From Methanosalsum sp. (lineage in GTDB: Archaea; Halobacteriota; Methanosarcinia; Methanosarcinales; Methanosarcinaceae), in the NCBI GenBank assembly GCA_007127385.1, contig SKZM01000048.1, positions 1 through 6,203 on the forward strand: a stretch of DNA of 6,203 nt, in the 5' to 3' direction. A program made the translations under genes and the position numbers. This document shows, piece by piece, positions 1 through 6,203 of the stretch. Position 1 is the first letter of the stretch, and each line of letters opens with the position of its first letter. A model generated the notes under the pieces. That model was not told where the DNA came from. It did not search any database and was given only the letters and a program-made list of their open reading frames with translations.

Positions 1-774
<774 letters not shown>

Positions 775-786
775 CGGGCTACCCTC

Positions 787-797
787 TTTTTATATAT
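787..797 (+). promoter_or_regulatory. Archaeal TATA box for the HisA-like gene
   Basis: TTTTTATATAT is centred near 793, about 28 bases before the ATG at 822. Archaeal transcription usually starts about 25 bases downstream of the TATA centre, so the transcript would begin at about 818-821 and be nearly leaderless. This placement, and the absence of a Shine-Dalgarno sequence, favours ATG 822 over the in-frame ATG at 807. Inferred from spacing only. Confidence 0.55.
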
Positions 798-815
798 CAT
801 GAAATAATGTATTCA

Positions 816-823
816 TTAAATAT
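816..823 (-). promoter_or_regulatory. Possible TATA box for mfnB
   Basis: On the minus strand this reads ATATTTAA. From here transcription would start near 795, giving a leader of about 20 bases that includes the AGAGGGT ribosome binding site of mfnB. It overlaps the first codon of the divergent HisA-like gene, so the two promoters would interleave. The match is weaker than the plus-strand box. Confidence 0.3.
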
Positions 824-1538
824 GTTTCGAGTCTTACTTGTACTGGATATATTTAATAATTGTGTAGTCCACGCGGTCAGGGGTCAGCGGGACAAATATG
901 TGCCTATCAGTAACTTCAGTAATATATGCACCACATCAGACCCTATAGAAATCATTAACGAACTCGTGCCTGATGAAGTATATATTGCAGATCTTAACAG
1001 GTTACAGAATAAAGGCAGACAGGATGCAAATTCGGCAGCTATCACAGAAATATCACAAAAAACAGATACATTGCTTGATTATGCAATCACATCTATGGAT
1101 GAAGTTGCAGATGCAATGAAACTGGCAGATACTGTGGTCCTTGGTACAGAAACTGCCACCTTTAAGACAATTAAGGAAGCTGCATCAGAATTTCCGAAAC
1201 AGATAAGTGTAAGTATTGATATGATAAATGGGAAAGTACTCAAGTATGATTCCGGTATATCCGAAAACCCACTGGATATTATAGAAGAACTTAATGATCT
1301 GGATATCTGTGACATAATATTCCTGGATCTTTATAAGGTAGGTACTTCATCCGGTGTGGATACTGAACTTATAGGTAAAATGGCATCTATCTCCAGTCAT
1401 AAGATGCTGCTTGGAGGTGGAGTCAGAAACTGTGAGGATATTAAGAACATCTCTGAATCAGGATTTTCTGGAGCACTGGTATCAACGGCCATACACAATG
1501 GATCAATACCCCTATCTGTTCTGTATCAGAATAGATGA
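822..1538 (+). CDS. HisA-like (ProFAR isomerase-related) TIM-barrel protein
   Basis: A 238-residue soluble (beta/alpha)8 barrel related to HisA, the histidine-pathway isomerase, but of the uncharacterised HisA-related type found in methanogens (COG1411-like, from memory). Barrel landmarks are visible: Asp9 at the end of strand 1 (VLLVLDIF), VYIADLNR near 53-60, LGTET at 108-112, Asp133 in SVSIDMINGKV (position of the HisA catalytic acid), DLYKVGTSSGVD at 169-180, and phosphate-binding loops LLGGGVRN (196-203) and GALVSTAIHNG (217-227). The strand 1 region departs from the usual HisA pattern (FNNCVVHAVRGQRDKY), so I do not call it hisA. The start at 822 is chosen from the TATA spacing and because the barrel begins at once; 807 would add five residues. 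It heads a pair with the small gene 28 bases downstream. Its position beside mfnB suggests a role in C1-cofactor metabolism, which is inference. Confidence 0.85.
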   Translation: MFRVLLVLDIFNNCVVHAVRGQRDKYVPISNFSNICTTSDPIEIINELVPDEVYIADLNRLQNKGRQDANSAAITEISQKTDTLLDYAITSMDEVADAMKLADTVVLGTETATFKTIKEAASEFPKQISVSIDMINGKVLKYDSGISENPLDIIEELNDLDICDIIFLDLYKVGTSSGVDTELIGKMASISSHKMLLGGGVRNCEDIKNISESGFSGALVSTAIHNGSIPLSVLYQNR

Positions 1539-1555
1539 AGATATATCAGGATTAC

Positions 1556-1563
1556 AAGGTGAT
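1556..1563 (+). promoter_or_regulatory. Ribosome binding site deciding the start of the 74-residue gene
   Basis: AAGGTGAT matches the complement of the 3' end of archaeal 16S rRNA and stands three bases before ATG 1567. It fixes this ATG as the start rather than any codon inside the preceding gene, although the reading frame stays open upstream to 1411. Confidence 0.75.
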
Positions 1564-1566
1564 AAT

Positions 1567-1791
1567 ATGGAAAATGATGATAAAAATGACATTAAATATG
1601 CAGAGATCAAAATGGGTGCGGGCTGGTTTTTGACCATAAGTCTTACCTCAAGTGAGAGATATGAAAAAGAATACGTTGAGATTGCAAAGGAAAGAGGAGG
1701 ACAGAAACGCAGTCGTTTTAACCTCAATCCAAAATATGTAAGGGAACTGGGAGAGGAACTCATCAGATTTGCAGATAAAAATAAGTTGTAA
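1567..1791 (+). CDS. Small conserved-looking protein of unknown function, possibly nucleic-acid binding
   Basis: A 74-residue cytoplasmic protein with no signal peptide or membrane segment. I do not recognise a named family with certainty. After an acidic N-terminus (MENDDKND) it appears to form several beta strands (KYAEIKMGAGWFLTISL, then EYVEIAKERG and KRSRFNLN), ending in an amphipathic helix (PKYVRELGEELIRFADKNK). That order, with a basic turn GGQKRSR before the last strand, recalls PUR-alpha/PC4-like nucleic-acid-binding domains, but this is only a fold impression. The start is set by a strong ribosome binding site (AAGGTGAT), so it should be a real translated gene. It follows the HisA-like gene by 28 bases and is probably co-transcribed with it. 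It ends 7 bases from the convergent tmk stop. Confidence 0.75.
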   Translation: MENDDKNDIKYAEIKMGAGWFLTISLTSSERYEKEYVEIAKERGGQKRSRFNLNPKYVRELGEELIRFADKNKL

Positions 1792-1806
1792 ATTGATATT
1801 ATTTTT
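1774..1806. terminator. Possible bidirectional T-tract terminator between convergent genes
   Basis: The plus strand has TTATTTTT at 1799-1806, just past the stop of the small gene. The minus strand has CTTATTTTTATC (1774-1785), just past the stop of tmk. Archaeal intrinsic termination depends on U-rich tracts and needs no hairpin, so two crossed T-tracts at a 7-bp convergent junction fit. Evidence is base composition only. Confidence 0.35.
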
Positions 1807-2404
1807 CCAGTAGTGGGCTTATTATCAGAGATATTTTTTCTGCAACCTCTTTTGCAGAGCCTGAACTATCCACTACAATGAATCTATCAGGATCCTGTTC
1901 TGCAAGCCTTAAATAATTCGAACGCACCCCCTGGAGAAATTCAAGTTTTTCAAACTTTGTCTGTTCACCCCTGTTACCACATCTTTTAACAGCAATTGCA
2001 GGATCAATATCCAAAAGAATTGTAAGATCGGGTATAATGGTCCATTCTTTTCGAATATCCTGAGCCCATTTTACAGGGTCATCAAACATTCCGGCAAGTG
2101 TCATTCCCTGGTATGCATATGTGCTGTCAGAATACCTGTCAGATATTACAGATATACCATTGTTTACTGCCGGGCGTATGACCTTTGATATATGCTGTGC
2201 ATGATCGGCAGTAAATAGAAACAGCTCTGCAAGATGATCAGTATCTGAATGAATCGCAGTTTCAACGGTTCTGCCAAGCCAGCTATCAGTAGGCTCCCTT
2301 GTAAAAACTACATCTTCCATACTCCCAGATGACCTGAGCAATGAAACAATGGTAGATTTGCCTGCACCATCAATACCCTCGAACGTGATCAGTTTTCCTC
2401 TCAT
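1799..2404 (-). CDS. tmk: Thymidylate kinase
   Basis: Phosphorylates dTMP to dTDP with ATP, the common last committed step of both de novo and salvage dTTP synthesis. The 201-residue product is slightly short but complete for the family. The P-loop is GIDGAGKS (10-17). TREPTDSWLG (35-44) occupies the place of the family's TREPGG motif, and the DR[YH] motif is DRYSDSTYAYQG (89-100), which closes on the nucleotide base. The LID region is KRCGNRGEQTKFEKLEF (140-156), with Arg141 and Arg145 as candidate phosphate contacts. There is no membrane segment. The ATG start places the first beta strand (KLITFEG) directly before the P-loop, as is normal, with only a weak GGAAG upstream. It is convergent with the small gene and divergent from the DUF166 gene across 109 bp. 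Confidence 0.95.
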   Translation of the reverse strand: MRGKLITFEGIDGAGKSTIVSLLRSSGSMEDVVFTREPTDSWLGRTVETAIHSDTDHLAELFLFTADHAQHISKVIRPAVNNGISVISDRYSDSTYAYQGMTLAGMFDDPVKWAQDIRKEWTIIPDLTILLDIDPAIAVKRCGNRGEQTKFEKLEFLQGVRSNYLRLAEQDPDRFIVVDSSGSAKEVAEKISLIISPLLEK

Positions 2405-2449
2405 AAAAATACTTCCGGGTAAATCAATTCAGATTTCAATAATTTTTCT

Positions 2450-2465
2450 CTGTAATTATTACCAG
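2450..2465. promoter_or_regulatory. Imperfect palindrome, possible operator between tmk and DUF166
   Basis: CTGTAATTATTACCAG reads as two half-sites (GTAAT and ATTAC, flanked by CTG and CAG) around a central T, with one extra base in the right arm. It lies about 12 bases upstream of the TATA box of the DUF166 gene and about 45 bases upstream of the tmk start, where a regulator could affect both. AT-rich DNA gives such palindromes by chance, so confidence is low. Confidence 0.25.
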
Positions 2466-2476
2466 AATCCGCGTAT

Positions 2477-2486
2477 AATATATAAG
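2477..2486 (+). promoter_or_regulatory. Archaeal TATA box for the DUF166 gene
   Basis: AATATATAAG within the longer TATAATATATAAG is centred near 2482, which predicts a transcription start near 2507, a few bases before ATG 2514. No Shine-Dalgarno sequence lies between, so the message is probably leaderless or nearly so. The core is almost palindromic and could also serve tmk on the other strand with a leader of about 50 bases. Confidence 0.55.
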
Positions 2487-2513
2487 TTCATATATCTATA
2501 TCCTTATTGCAAA

Positions 2514-3215
2514 ATGACAATTATAGGAATCATTACACGGGGAAAATACGGCAGACGCCTTGTAGAAACTCTAAGATCGAAAACCGGACTTGAAGCAATA
2601 GTAGCTCAGTTACCTGAAAATGTACCCCAGTTAATAGACGAGCCACTTCAGTTTCTTGAAAAAACGGGATTTAATTATGAAGTCTTTGACGCAGATATTA
2701 TAATCACCTATTCGCTTCATCCGGACCTCACCTCAGCAATAGCAAACCTGGCTGCAAATAATGAGGTCAAAGCTCTTATAGTACCCGGTGGAAGGTCACG
2801 CGCACCAGTACAGGAACTTCAGAAAATATCCAGGGACTCTGGAATTTATATTGAGAATGATGAAATATGCTGTACACTCAGGGAAAATACTTTCACCTCT
2901 GATTTTACCTCAAAGCTTGGAACCCCTGAACTTGAGATCAGCCTATCCGAGGATAAAGTATCCGAAGTCCGGGTGATAAGAGGTGCTCCATGTGGAAGTA
3001 CATGGTATATGGCAGACAAGCTGAAAGGAGTCAATGTGAAGGAAGCACCTTCGATGGCAGGACTTCTGGTTCAGCAGTATCCCTGCAGAGCAGTAAGAGG
3101 AACACATGGTGGGATACATGAATCTGCAGAGGTCCATAAAAGAGCTGTTGAAAGAGCCCTTCTGGACGAATGCAATAGACAAAAAGGTCTCCAAGAAAAT
3201 GTCAACACTGAATGA
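2514..3215 (+). CDS. DUF166 family protein (annotated in places as thymidylate synthase-like)
   Basis: A 233-residue soluble protein that I recognise as DUF166 (PF02593), a family typical of methanogens and some other archaea. Its biochemical role is not firmly established; database text links it to dTMP synthesis. The N-terminal half looks like an alpha/beta domain (MTIIGIITRGKYGRRL, then DADIIITYSLHPDL at 59-72 and VKALIVPGGRSR at 85-96). The C-terminal half carries RGAPCGSTW (156-164) and QQYPCRAVRGTHGGIHES (187-204). Cys119, Cys120, Cys160 and Cys191 could bind a metal or iron-sulfur cluster, which is inference. The reading frame stays open upstream to 2349, but that stretch is antisense to tmk and lies before the TATA box, so ATG 2514 is the start. 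The divergent pairing with tmk is suggestive. The gene is convergent with the marker-14 gene, 28 bp apart. Confidence 0.85.
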   Translation: MTIIGIITRGKYGRRLVETLRSKTGLEAIVAQLPENVPQLIDEPLQFLEKTGFNYEVFDADIIITYSLHPDLTSAIANLAANNEVKALIVPGGRSRAPVQELQKISRDSGIYIENDEICCTLRENTFTSDFTSKLGTPELEISLSEDKVSEVRVIRGAPCGSTWYMADKLKGVNVKEAPSMAGLLVQQYPCRAVRGTHGGIHESAEVHKRAVERALLDECNRQKGLQENVNTE

Positions 3216-3243
3216 CTCCGGTCTTAGGTGCAATATCAATAAT

Positions 3244-4674
3244 TCAGTGACTCTGGAGTTTCATGCGTTCAGCCATTATGCATTTACCTCCACTCAAACC
3301 TCCAAGGGGATTGAAGGGAGTGCCAAGTGAGTTCATGCATCGTGCCATTACCGCAGCCCCTCTTGCAAGGCCATCATCCACGAATACAACATGCTGATCA
3401 ATATCAGATCGGATATTCAGATTCTCCAGATACCGGAGTATGATTGAAGGCTTGTTGCCGGTTATTGCAGCCCTTCCTGTTATGCCGATAGATATGTTCT
3501 CAGGTACAAGACCATTATCCATTGCTACCTTTACCAGTTTACATGCGATCCTGGCCATTACGTCATCAATAACAGCAAATAATATCTCCATACTTTCATT
3601 GCTATATATCTCAGCTCCGATCTCAGATACTTTATCAATTCCAGATCCGTTTTCTCCCACATCACATCCGATCAGCACAACCCCCATTTCCTTTGCAGCT
3701 GCAGGATTTACAGGTACACTTCCATATCTATTTACACTTTCAGGAACTACCTCAATTGAAATTTGCTCCATTACTCGAGCTGAGTATTCTTTAATCGTAC
3801 CTTTTTTGAGTTTCGTTTTAAGCCATCCTGCGGTCTTCCCGTTGAATACATCAAGGACGGTGCCCAGATAGACATCAACCAGGCCTGTACCCTTGATCAG
3901 GGCATCGGGTATGGCACCTGCAAGTCCGCAGTAGTTCCCAACTGTCTTTGCGTAGGGATGATCTGAGTTCGTAATTCTTCCATCCAGAGTTGTACCAAAG
4001 TCCATTGAAATGCAGGGGTTTCTGAAATCAACATCAGTCCACTTAGCTCCTTCTTTAATTCCTGCAGTCGCCAGTTCACCTTCCATTTCATTAGCAACAA
4101 TTTCTACACCGGTTGATCCCACAGGTGGTATAACACTTGCTACAGCTCCATCAAAAACCACCTTTTCCATTTTGCTATGCTTCCTGAACCTGGTAGGAAG
4201 ATTATTAACAGACATTGCAGGAGTCATTCTTGAAGGTGGGATCCCTGCCATTAAACACCCGTCTGCCAGTGCCTTTATAAATTCCCCAACCTCTTCAGGC
4301 AGATCAAATCCGGCAACAACACCTGTTGAACGAACAACAAAATGTATATCGGTCTTTATATCCATATTAGCCCTGTTAACGGCTCCCAGCAGGGTATCCC
4401 TTACAAGTTCTGCTATAGACTGGCGGGTAAGTTCAACTCCTGTCAGGGTCTTTCCAAAAACCCTTTCTCCCGGCAGGGGATCCCTTACATCACGGGTCAT
4501 CCTTATGCAACGGGTTACAATATGTGTCTTACCGGTCTCCATATTTGTAGCAGTCAGTATGCATTTGGTAGTTGTATTTCCCACCTCAACTGAGGCAACT
4601 ATGTAATACGGTTTTGATTTGATCTCAAGCAGTCCTATCCTGGGACTTTTTACTATGCGAGGCTTATGTGACAT
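3244..4674 (-). CDS. Methanogenesis marker protein 14 (ASKHA-fold)
   Basis: A 476-residue protein that I recognise as methanogenesis marker 14, a family reported only from methanogens and of unknown exact function. It looks like an ASKHA (acetate kinase/Hsp70/actin) ATP-binding protein: ASVEVGNTTTKC (27-38) resembles the phosphate-1 loop, ISMDFGTTLDGRI (222-234) phosphate-2, and ISIGITGRAAITGN (394-407) the adenosine loop. VVFVDDGLARGAAVMARC (429-446) follows near the end. Activator ATPases of the RACo/RamA type, which reactivate corrinoid proteins, share this fold, so an ATP-driven activation role is possible but unproven. There is no signal peptide or transmembrane segment. The start ATG has GAGGGA seven bases upstream, overlapping the stop of the thioredoxin gene only 10 bp away, so the two form an operon with likely coupled translation. 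Confidence 0.9.
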   Translation of the reverse strand: MSHKPRIVKSPRIGLLEIKSKPYYIVASVEVGNTTTKCILTATNMETGKTHIVTRCIRMTRDVRDPLPGERVFGKTLTGVELTRQSIAELVRDTLLGAVNRANMDIKTDIHFVVRSTGVVAGFDLPEEVGEFIKALADGCLMAGIPPSRMTPAMSVNNLPTRFRKHSKMEKVVFDGAVASVIPPVGSTGVEIVANEMEGELATAGIKEGAKWTDVDFRNPCISMDFGTTLDGRITNSDHPYAKTVGNYCGLAGAIPDALIKGTGLVDVYLGTVLDVFNGKTAGWLKTKLKKGTIKEYSARVMEQISIEVVPESVNRYGSVPVNPAAAKEMGVVLIGCDVGENGSGIDKVSEIGAEIYSNESMEILFAVIDDVMARIACKLVKVAMDNGLVPENISIGITGRAAITGNKPSIILRYLENLNIRSDIDQHVVFVDDGLARGAAVMARCMNSLGTPFNPLGGLSGGKCIMAERMKLQSH

Positions 4675-4680
4675 TCTTAT

Positions 4681-4686
4681 TCCCTC
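4681..4686 (-). promoter_or_regulatory. Ribosome binding site of the marker-14 gene, overlapping the thioredoxin stop
   Basis: GAGGGA on the minus strand begins within the TGA stop of the thioredoxin gene (TGAGGGA) and stands seven bases before the ATG at 4674. A ribosome ending thioredoxin would be placed on this site, which supports translational coupling. Confidence 0.6.
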
Positions 4687-5080
4687 ATTGTATCAGGAGT
4701 TCAAGTCTGTTTATAATAGTGCTTTCTGGTACCGCACCTACAATTCGGTCAACCAGTTCCCCCTCCCGGAATACAAGAAGAGTAGGTATACTTGTAATCC
4801 CGAACTTAATTGATGTTGATCTGTTCTGATCAGTATTGAGCTTTGAAAATGCTACTCTTCCCCTGTATTTTTCTGCAAGTCTGTCAATCACAGGAGATAA
4901 GACCTTACAGGGACCACACCACTGAGCCCAGCAATCCACAACAGCGATTCTGTTGTTCATAATAAAGTCATCTACATCTGAATCAGTAACATCTACGGGT
5001 CCTGGCCCGGAATCTTCCTGTTGCAGAGATTTCTTGAGCTTCTCAAGTTTTTCATTTCTGATTTTTTCCAGTTCGTCCAC
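4685..5080 (-). CDS. Thioredoxin with charged N-terminal extension
   Basis: A cytoplasmic thiol-disulfide reductant of the thioredoxin fold. The active site is WCGPC (Cys58 and Cys61 counted from the upstream GTG at 5089), and the cis-proline is in TSIPTLL (Pro102). Buried Asp52 occurs in VVDCWAQWCGPCK, with an additional Cys53 where many thioredoxins have Phe. Before the fold there is a 25-residue charged, probably helical segment (ELEKIRNEKLEKLKK) that a minimal thioredoxin of about 105 residues lacks; it may mediate partner binding or oligomerisation. There are two GTG starts, at 5089 and 5080. I prefer 5080 (131 residues) because AGGTGA stands just ahead of it, whereas the 5089 GTG lies inside that ribosome binding site. 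The gene leads the operon with the marker-14 gene 10 bp downstream, which may be its redox client; that is inference. Confidence 0.9.
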   Translation of the reverse strand: MDELEKIRNEKLEKLKKSLQQEDSGPGPVDVTDSDVDDFIMNNRIAVVDCWAQWCGPCKVLSPVIDRLAEKYRGRVAFSKLNTDQNRSTSIKFGITSIPTLLVFREGELVDRIVGAVPESTIINRLELLIQ

Positions 5081-5084
5081 AAAA

Positions 5085-5091
5085 ATCACCT
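5085..5091 (-). promoter_or_regulatory. Ribosome binding site deciding the thioredoxin GTG start
   Basis: AGGTGAT on the minus strand is followed by TTTT and then GTG at 5080. The spacing is close to that of the AAGGTGAT-AAT-ATG start at 1567 in this same window. The alternative GTG at 5089 is formed by the ribosome binding site itself. Confidence 0.6.
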
Positions 5092-5281
5092 GACCAGCAT
5101 ACGATCAAATAAGGATCATATTTCTACATCTACCACTACTTAAAGCTCACTTATTTCAATTCATTTATTACTTTGCCTATTTAATCAATGGCAATAAAAT
5201 CTTCATACATGTGCCTTAATATAACATTGGATAAATGCCATCTGATAAGATATCCACCATTTTATTTCCGGAAGCAGAATT
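5092..5281. other. AT-rich divergent intergenic region between thioredoxin and nuclease genes
   Basis: About 190 bp with no supported gene. Both flanking genes are transcribed away from it, so it should hold two promoters. A plausible plus-strand TATA box is TTAATATAAC (5216-5225), which would start transcription near 5246 and leave a leader of about 35 bases before ATG 5282. On the minus strand GAAATATGAT (about 5117-5126) and CTTTAAGTAG (about 5136-5145) are weak TATA candidates for thioredoxin. I see no tRNA, structured RNA or strong repeat here. Confidence 0.5.
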
Positions 5282-6203
5282 ATGACTACATGGAAAATTG
5301 ATAGATTACTGAAAATGGATCCTATTGAATTTGAGCATCTGGTTGCCTCTATGTTCTCTCAGGCAGGATACAGGGCAGAAGTTACCCAGAGTTCCCGGGA
5401 TAGAGGTATTGATATTGAGCTGAGCATCGAAAAATACGGCATATCCCATCAGTGGGCAGTTCAAGCAAAAAGATACAGAGAGCCGGTAGGTGTAAAGGAG
5501 ATCAGAGAATATTCAAGCCTTAGATACCGGGATAATACTGATGGAGTCATTATAGTCACTACCTCTGCATTTACAAAGAATGCACAGACTGAAGCATCAA
5601 AGCATAATGTTAAGCTTATTGACGGCGGATTACTGATAAAAATGCTCGACCATTATCTTTCAGATACAAAACTGGAACCTGAAATATCAGAAAACGTAGT
5701 AGCACTTAATGAGAAACACAGCAGGTCCACTGAGACCATACTAAAAAACAACGAACAGAAAATACTTGCCGAAAAGGTAACAATAGATGGACAGAGATAT
5801 ACAATAACCCTCACCAATAAAAATATCTTTATCAGACATCATACAGGCGGGATCTTTTCAAAAAGAACAGAACTTTCCAGTCATGTATGCATAAAGGATG
5901 TCATTGGAGTATACCATAATTCAAGAAACGTATTCATGGTTATAGGTTCTGATAGGATAGAAGTAATTTGCCTCAAATCCGGAAATTCCTCCCGGATTGC
6001 AGATACAATAAAGAACCTGGATACCAGCCATAGCAGAGGAGAGCATCTGCTGAAATTTGAAAAGCTGGAGGAGAAATATCTCATTATGAAAAATAGAAGG
6101 TTGGTTTTGATCAGCTTTTCCGATAAGAACAGAAAAGAGATCAAAATAAAAAATATTGTAGGATCCCAGATAGAATCCGGAGGCCTTTTCAGAAAAAAAA
6201 GAC
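5282..6203 (+). CDS. Mrr-type restriction endonuclease-like protein with C-terminal PH-like region (3' partial)
   Basis: The frame is open from ATG 5282 to the window end (307 codons, no stop), so the protein continues outside. Residues 14-125 form an Mrr/PD-(D/E)xK nuclease domain: PIEFEHLVASMFSQAGY is the leading helix, SRDRGIDIEL carries catalytic Asp44, WAVQAKRY carries the Gln61-Ala-Lys63 (QxK) motif, and GVIIVTTSAFTKNAQTEA with VKLIDGGLLIKML completes the core. Mrr proteins cut DNA, often modified DNA. After a linker (about 126-160), residues 162-247 (YTITLTNKNIFIRH to SSRIADTIKNL) read as a run of beta strands closed by a helix. Residues 258-307 (KYLIMKNRRLVLISF, EIKIKNIVGSQIESG) may begin a second copy. 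These resemble bacterial PH/GRAM-like domains, by pattern only. A weak GGAAG precedes the start. No methylase gene is visible nearby, so it may be a solitary nuclease; base composition resembles its neighbours. Confidence 0.85.
   Translation, partial: MTTWKIDRLLKMDPIEFEHLVASMFSQAGYRAEVTQSSRDRGIDIELSIEKYGISHQWAVQAKRYREPVGVKEIREYSSLRYRDNTDGVIIVTTSAFTKNAQTEASKHNVKLIDGGLLIKMLDHYLSDTKLEPEISENVVALNEKHSRSTETILKNNEQKILAEKVTIDGQRYTITLTNKNIFIRHHTGGIFSKRTELSSHVCIKDVIGVYHNSRNVFMVIGSDRIEVICLKSGNSSRIADTIKNLDTSHSRGEHLLKFEKLEEKYLIMKNRRLVLISFSDKNRKEIKIKNIVGSQIESGGLFRKKR

Noticed and set aside
807..821. Upstream ATG of the HisA-like gene
   Set aside because: It would add only MYSLN, has no ribosome binding site, and lies before the transcription start predicted from the TATA box.
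822..1538. Calling this gene canonical hisA
   Set aside because: The overall barrel is HisA-like, but the N-terminal substrate-binding region departs from the usual HisA pattern and there are no histidine genes nearby.
1411..1566. Longer form of the small 74-residue protein
   Set aside because: The extra stretch overlaps the well-supported HisA-like gene in another frame, and a strong ribosome binding site marks ATG 1567.
2349..2513. N-terminal extension of the DUF166 protein
   Set aside because: It is antisense to the P-loop end of tmk and crosses the TATA box; the family's first beta strand begins at ATG 2514.
3250..3259. ACTCTGGAGT palindrome at the DUF166/marker-14 junction as a terminator hairpin
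   Set aside because: The stem is only four base pairs with a two-base loop and no T-tract follows on either strand.
4010..4606. A 198-codon plus-strand open frame
   Set aside because: It lies wholly antisense to the marker-14 gene, encodes low-complexity Ser/Thr/Val-rich sequence and has no ribosome binding site; it is a shadow of the real gene.
5188..5241. Inverted repeat ATGGCA / TGCCAT flanking the nuclease promoter
   Set aside because: Arms are only six bases and 42 bases apart, which is expected by chance in a region this size.
5188..5301. A 37-codon plus-strand open frame (starts MAIKSSYM)
   Set aside because: It has no ribosome binding site, sits across the likely promoter of the nuclease gene and overlaps its start; probably chance.
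5881..6144. Minus-strand 87-codon open frame
   Set aside because: It is antisense to the continuous Mrr-type reading frame, which has clear domain motifs.

Overview
The window looks like chromosomal DNA of a methanogenic archaeon, most likely a member of the Methanosarcinales. The main evidence is an MfnB methanofuran-biosynthesis enzyme and a protein that I recognise as methanogenesis marker protein 14. Archaeal TATA boxes sit close upstream of apparently leaderless genes, and GGTGA-type ribosome binding sites, a DUF166 protein and a moderately AT-rich composition all agree. The genus is inference. There is no rRNA, tRNA, CRISPR array, transposase or integrase.

Layout from left to right. 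Positions 1-70 are a perfect ATCT tetranucleotide repeat that runs off the left edge and contains the stop codon of mfnB (minus strand, 67-774). Across a 47-bp region with two overlapping divergent promoters lies a HisA-like TIM-barrel gene (plus, 822-1538). It is followed in the same direction by a small 74-residue gene (1567-1791). These converge, with a 7-bp gap, on thymidylate kinase (tmk, minus, 1799-2404). A 109-bp divergent promoter region leads to a DUF166 gene (plus, 2514-3215), which converges with the methanogenesis marker 14 gene (minus, 3244-4674). That gene is second in a tight two-gene operon behind a thioredoxin (minus, 4685-5080). After about 200 bp of intergenic DNA a Mrr-type nuclease gene (plus, 5282 onward) runs off the right edge with no stop codon.

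Functional links. mfnB and the HisA-like gene are both TIM-barrel genes in a shared promoter region, one of them dedicated to C1-carrier cofactor synthesis, so the HisA-like protein may serve the same cofactor pathways rather than histidine synthesis. Tmk and DUF166 are divergently paired, and DUF166 has been linked by annotation to dTMP formation. The thioredoxin/marker-14 operon couples a CGPC redox protein to an ASKHA-fold, probably ATP-binding, methanogenesis protein. The right-hand gene is the only obvious accessory function: an Mrr-like PD-(D/E)xK nuclease domain followed by what look like one or two PH/GRAM-like beta domains.

Most of the window is ordinary methanogen housekeeping. The best candidates for something less described are the nuclease/PH-like architecture, the thioredoxin/marker-14 pair, and the long perfect microsatellite at the left edge. 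I see no complete novel system.
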